Part shown: one piece after another, positions 59,601 to 64,000 of the stretch | Layout: every line of letters starts with the position of its first letter | Position numbering within the stretch: the first letter of the stretch is position 1 | NCBI GenBank assembly: GCA_958496175.1 | Contig: OY292275.1 | Span: 434,001 to 498,000 of the forward strand | Length of the DNA stretch: 64,000 bases | Source: Sisyra terminalis | Lineage: Eukaryota > Arthropoda > Insecta > Neuroptera > Sisyridae | Direction of reading: 5' to 3' | The notes under the pieces: model-generated | The model's input: the letters and a program-made list of their open reading frames with translations, nothing else | Databases searched by the model: none | Told to the model about the DNA's origin: nothing | Translations under genes and position numbers: made by a program

Positions 59601-62450
59601 AAAATCCGTTTGCCTCGAAATCGAAAAAGATTGTTATATTATCGTTCTATACATTGTTACGAATCCGAAACTGCCTTTGGTTCGAAAATATCATCCCTTA
59701 TATAACGATGGTACATTCAATTGTTGAATAAGCCTAGTTCGTCTCTCCCTCATAGTGGGAAGAGTTCATCCCTTAAACTGCCTGTTTAGCCCTTAAACGT
59801 TGTTAGTTTTGGGAAAAATTTGCACAGCGTGTACAGAAGGACTTAAACTTTCGATTGGCAGCCTAAAAAAAAAAAATTTTTTTTTTGACGATATCCGTGA
59901 AAAATCAACGATGGTTAACCCACGGTTTTTTTTGACGAAAAATCCGTTTGCCTCGAAATCGAAAAAGATTGTTATATTATCGTTCTATACATTGTTACGA
60001 ATCCGAAACTGCCTTTGGTTCGAAAATATCATCCCTTATATAACGATGGTACATTCAATTGTTGAAGAAGCCAAGTTCGTCTCTCCCTCTTAGTGGGAAG
60101 TGTTCATCCCTTAAACTGACTGTTTATCCTTTAAACGTTGTTTGTTTGGGGAAAAATTTGCACAGCGTGTACAGAAGGACTTAAACTTTCGATTGGCAGC
60201 CTAAAAAAAAAAAATTTTTTTTTGACGATTTCCGTGAAAACTCAACGATGGTTAACCCACGGTTTTTTTTGACGAAAAATCCGTTTGCCTCGAAATCGAA
60301 AAAGATTGTTACATTATCGTTCTATACATTGTTACGAATCCGAAACTGCCTTTGGTTCGAAAATATCATCCCTTATATAACGATGGTACATTCAATTGTT
60401 GAAGAAGCCAAGTTCGTCTCTCCCTCTTAGTGGGAAGTGTTCATCCCTTAAACTGCCTGTTTAGCCCTTAAACGTTGTTTGTTTGGGGAAAAATTTGCAC
60501 AGCGTGTACAGAAGGACTTAAACTTTCCATTGGCAGCCTAAAAAAAATAAATTTTTTTTTGACGATTTCCGTGAAAACTCAACGATGGTTAACCCACGGT
60601 TTTTTTTGACGAAAAATCCGTTTGCCTCGAAATCGAAAAAGATTGTTACATTATCGTTCTATACATTGTTACGAATCCGAAACTGCCTTTGGTTCGAAAA
60701 TATCATCCCTTATATAACGATGGTACATTCAATTGTTGAAGAAGCCAAGTTCGTCTCTCCCTCTTAGTGGGAAGTGTTCATCCCTTAAACTGCCTGTTTA
60801 GCCCTTAAACGTTGTTTGTTTGGGGAAAAATTTGCACAGCGTGTACAGAAGGACTTAAACTTTCCATTGGCAGCCTAAAAAAAAAATTTTTTTTTTGACG
60901 ATTTCCGTGAAACTCAACGATGGTTAACCCACGGGTTTTTTTGACGAAAAATCCGTTTGCCTCGAAATCGAAAAAGATTGTTATATTATCGTTCTATACA
61001 TTGTTACGAATCCGAAACTGCCTTTGGTTCGAAAATATCATCCCTTATATAACGATGGTACATTCAATTGTTGAAGAAGCCAAGTTCGTCTCTCCCTCTT
61101 AGTGGGAAGTGTTCATCCCTTAAACTGCCTGTTTAGCCCTTAAACGTTGTTTGTTTGGGGAAAAATTTGCACAGCGTGTACAGAAGGACTTAAACTTTCC
61201 ATTGGCAGCCTAAAAAAAAAAAATTTTTTTTTGACGATTTCCGTGAAAACTCAACGATGGTTAACCCACGGTTTTTTTTGACGAAAAATCCGTTTGCCTC
61301 GAAATCGAAAAAGATTGTTATATTATCGTTCTATACATTGTTACGAATCCGAAACTGCCTTTGGTTCGAAAATATCATCCCTTATATAACGATGGTACAT
61401 TCAATTGTTGAAGAAGCCAAGTTCGTCTCTCCCTCTTAGTGGGAAGTGTTCATCCCTTAAACTGCCTGTTTAGCCCTTAAACGTTGTTTGTTTGGGGAAA
61501 AATTTGCACAGCGTGTACAGAAGGACTTAAACTTTCCATTGGCAGCCTAAAAAAAAAAAATTTTTTTTTGACGATTTCCGTGAAAACTCAACGATGGTTA
61601 ACCCACGGTTTTTTTTGACGAAAAATCCGTTTGCCTCGAAATCGAAAAAGATTGTTACATTATCGTTCTATACATTGTTACGAATCCGAAACTGCCTTTG
61701 GTTCGAAAATATCATCCCTTATATAACGATGGTACATTCAATTGTTGAAGAAGCCAAGTTCGTCTCTCCCTCTTAGTGGGAAGTGTTCATCCCTTAAACT
61801 GACTGTTTATCCTTTAAACGTTGTTTGTTTGGGGAAAAATTTGCACAGCGTGTACAGAAGGACTTAAACTTTCGATTGGCAGCCTAAAAAAAAAAAATTT
61901 TTTTTTGACGATTTCCGTGAAAACTCAACGATGGTTAACCCACGGTTTTTTTTGACGAAAAATCCGTTTGCCTCGAAATCGAAAAAGATTGTTACATTAT
62001 CGTTCTATACATTGTTACGAATCCGAAACTGCCTTTGGTTCGAAAATATCATCCCTTATATAACGATGGTACATTCAATTGTTGAAGAAGCCAAGTTCGT
62101 CTCTCCCTCTTAGTGGGAAGTGTTCATCCCTTAAACTGCCTGTTTAGCCCTTAAACGTTGTTTGTTTGGGGAAAAATTTGCACAGCGTGTACAGAAGGAC
62201 TTAAACTTTCCATTGGCAGCCTAAAAAAAATAAATTTTTTTTTGACGATTTCCGTGAAAACTCAACGATGGTTAACCCACGGTTTTTTTTGACGAAAAAT
62301 CCGTTTGCCTCGAAATCGAAAAAGATTGTTACATTATCGTTCTATACATTGTTACGAATCCGAAACTGCCTTTGGTTCGAAAATATCATCCCTTATATAA
62401 CGATGGTACATTCAATTGTTGAAGAAGCCAAGTTCGTCTCTCCCTCTTAG
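50656..62450. repeat. higher-order repeat block of about 8, 10 and 9 monomers
   Basis: The marker CCCTCATAGTGGGAAGAG with GTTGTTAGTTTTGGG occurs at about 50656, 53352, 56720 and 59751, spaced 2696, 3368 and 3031 bp (8, 10 and 9 monomers). Each unit from 53352 on follows the same order of variant monomers: TGACTGTTTATCC, then AAAAATAAATTT, then GTGAAACTC with CACGGGTT. The units at 53352 and 56720 end with a monomer carrying ATTGCTGAAG. Confidence 0.88.
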
Positions 62451-64000
62451 TGGGAAGTGTTCATCCCTTAAACTGACTGTTTATCCCTTAAACGTTGTTT
62501 GTTTGGGGAAAAATTTGCACAGCGTGTACAGAAGGACTTAAACTTTCGATTGGCAGCCTAAAAAAAAAAAATTTTATTTTGACGATTTCCGTGAAAACTC
62601 AACGATGGTTAACCCACGGTTTTTTTTGACGAAAAATCCGTTTGCCTCGAAATCGAAAAAGATTGTTATATTATCGTTCTATACATTGTTACGAATCCGA
62701 AACTGCCTTTGGTTCGAAAATATCATCCCTTATATAACGATGGTACATTCAATTGTTGAAGAAGCCAAGTTCGTCTCTCCCTCTTAGTGGGAAGTGTTCA
62801 TCCCTTAAACTGCCTGTTTAGCCCTTAAACGTTGTTTGTTTGGGGAAAAATTTGCACAGCGTGTACAGAAGGACTTAAACTTTCCATTGGCAGCCTAAAA
62901 AAAATAAATTTTTTTTTGACGATTTCCGTGAAAACTCAACGATGGTTAACCCACGGTTTTTTTTGACGAAAAATCCGTTTGCCTCGAAATCGAAAAAGAT
63001 TGTTACATTATCGTTCTATACATTGTTACGAATCCGAAACTGCCTTTGGTTCGAAAATATCATCCCTTATATAACGATGGTACATTCAATTGTTGAAGAA
63101 GCCAAGTTCGTCTCTCCCTCTTAGTGGGAAGTGTTCATCCCTTAAACTGCCTGTTTAGCCCTTAAACGTTGTTTGTTTGGGGAAAAATTTGCACAGCGTG
63201 TACAGAAGGACTTAAACTTTCCATTGGCAGCCTAAAAAAAAAAAATTTTTTTTTGACGATTTCCGTGAAAACTCAACGATGGTTAACCCACGGTTTTTTT
63301 TGACGAAAAATCCGTTTGCCTCGAAATCGAAAAAGATTGTTACATTATCGTTCTATACATTGTTACGAATCCGAAACTGCCTTTGGTTCGAAAATATCAT
63401 CCCTTATATAACGATGGTACATTCAATTGTTGAAGAAGCCAAGTTCGTCTCTCCCTCTTAGTGGGAAGTGTTCATCCCTTAAACTGCCTGTTTAGCCCTT
63501 AAACGTTGTTTGTTTGGGGAAAAATTTGCACAGCGTGTACAGAAGGACTTAAACTTTCCATTGGCAGCCTAAAAAAAAAAAATTTTTTTTTGACGATTTC
63601 CGTGAAAACTCAACGATGGTTAACCCACGGTTTTTTTTGACGAAAAATCCGTTTGCCTCGAAATCGAAAAAGATTGTTATATTATCGTTCTATACATTGT
63701 TACGAATCCGAAACTGCCTTTGGTTCGAAAATATCATCCCTTATATAACGATGGTACATTCAATTGTTGAAGAAGCCAAGTTCGTCTCTCCCTCTTAGTG
63801 GGAAGTGTTCATCCCTTAAACTGCCTGTTTAGCCCTTAAACGTTGCTTGTTTGGGGAAAAATTTGCACAGCGTGTACAGAAGGACTTAAACTTTCGATTG
63901 GCAGCCTAAAAAAAAAAAAATTTATTTTGACGATTTCCGTGAAAACTCAACGATGGTTAACCCACGGTTTTTTTTGACGAAAAATCCGTTTGCCTCGAAA

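Larger units (their letters stand above)
17455..63798 (+). other. recurrent about 60-codon open frame inside satellite monomers (probably not a gene)
   Basis: From ATGGTTAAC in most monomers a frame runs to MVNPRFFLTKNPFASKSKK, then an I/L-rich middle and PYITMVHSIVE. In type A monomers it ends at TAA (TTGAATAAGCC). In type B the same site reads GAAGAAGCC and the frame continues through EAKFVSPS to TAG. Upstream extension depends on the length of the A/T tract, so the frame enters at different points in different copies. Differences between copies include many amino-acid changes (I/T, F/L, N/S, V/A, F/V) and few silent ones, which does not suggest selection on a protein. It is recorded because it is present in almost every copy. 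Confidence 0.6.
17229..64000. repeat. satellite DNA array, about 337-bp monomer, about 139 tandem copies, open at the right edge
   Basis: From 17229 to the window end the sequence is a head-to-tail array. The landmark ATGGTTAACCCA recurs from 17455 to 63953, 138 intervals with a mean of 336.9 bp, with no interrupting sequence seen. Fixed landmarks per monomer are CATCCCTTATATAACGATG, GTCTCTCCCTCTTAGTGGG or a close variant, TTGCACAGCGTGTACAGAAG, an A(7-13)T(7-11) tract, and CCTCGAAATCGAAAAAGATT. Most monomers differ from one another at only a few positions, and length changes fall mainly in the A/T tract. The array starts abruptly in mid-monomer at AAAATATCATCC. Such arrays typify (peri)centromeric or other heterochromatin. 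I do not recognise the monomer as a named satellite. Confidence 0.98.

Noticed and set aside
17344..63798. Dozens of repeated 60-97-residue frames that could be read as a tandem gene family
   Set aside because: They are one frame of a 337-bp satellite. Upstream parts depend on non-ATG starts and on the length of an A/T tract that shifts frame between copies. Most differences change amino acids, and no promoter, splice or polyadenylation context accompanies them.
17229..64000. CRISPR-like regular repeat array
   Set aside because: The whole 337-bp period is repeated with no unique spacers, and the setting is eukaryotic.

Overview
The window reads as eukaryotic nuclear DNA, most likely from an arthropod and probably an insect. 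It is very AT-rich. It holds one clearly recognisable spliced gene, with six of its nine introns only 55-67 bp long and consensus GT/AG ends, two large introns filled with foldback repeats, and a very long satellite array. There are no bacterial operons, phage genes or CRISPR arrays. The order or species cannot be fixed from the sequence alone.

Layout. (1) Bases 1-7486: low-gene-density DNA with one unidentified minus-strand exon (993-1181), a GC-elevated putative first exon with a TATA-like box (6189-6623, minus strand), and a large foldback repeat (about 2913-5367) with (TA)n tracts. (2) Bases 7487-15595, minus strand: a complete ten-exon gene for a mitochondrial medium-chain acyl-CoA synthetase of the ACSF2 type. 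I joined it by splice sites and reading phase to 585 codons plus stop. Intron 9 (2.8 kb) and intron 2 (3.1 kb) each carry a hAT-like, transposase-less foldback element flanked by a perfect 8-bp target duplication (7959-10214 and 12191-14099). Intron 2 also contains a separate inverted repeat (14420-14713). (3) Bases 15596-17228: the ACSF2 upstream region, with an isolated GC-rich hairpin and, against the satellite edge, a GC-elevated patch ending in poly(A) on the minus strand. (4) Bases 17229-64000: an uninterrupted tandem satellite, about 139 monomers of mean period about 337 bp, running off the right edge.

The satellite is the dominant feature. It contains two sequence subfamilies: type A dominates about 17-39 kb and type B about 40-64 kb, with chimeric monomers between them. 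It is built from nested higher-order repeats of 3, 4, 5, 6, 8, 9 and 10 monomers, with identifiable breakpoints where whole monomers were gained or lost. Every monomer carries a roughly 60-codon open frame, but the substitution pattern and the frame-breaking A/T tract argue that it is not a gene.

The only functional pathway that can be stated is fatty-acid activation in the mitochondrion by the ACSF2-type enzyme. Its start codon lies 1.6 kb from the satellite, so the gene sits at a junction between unique and (peri)centromere-like DNA.
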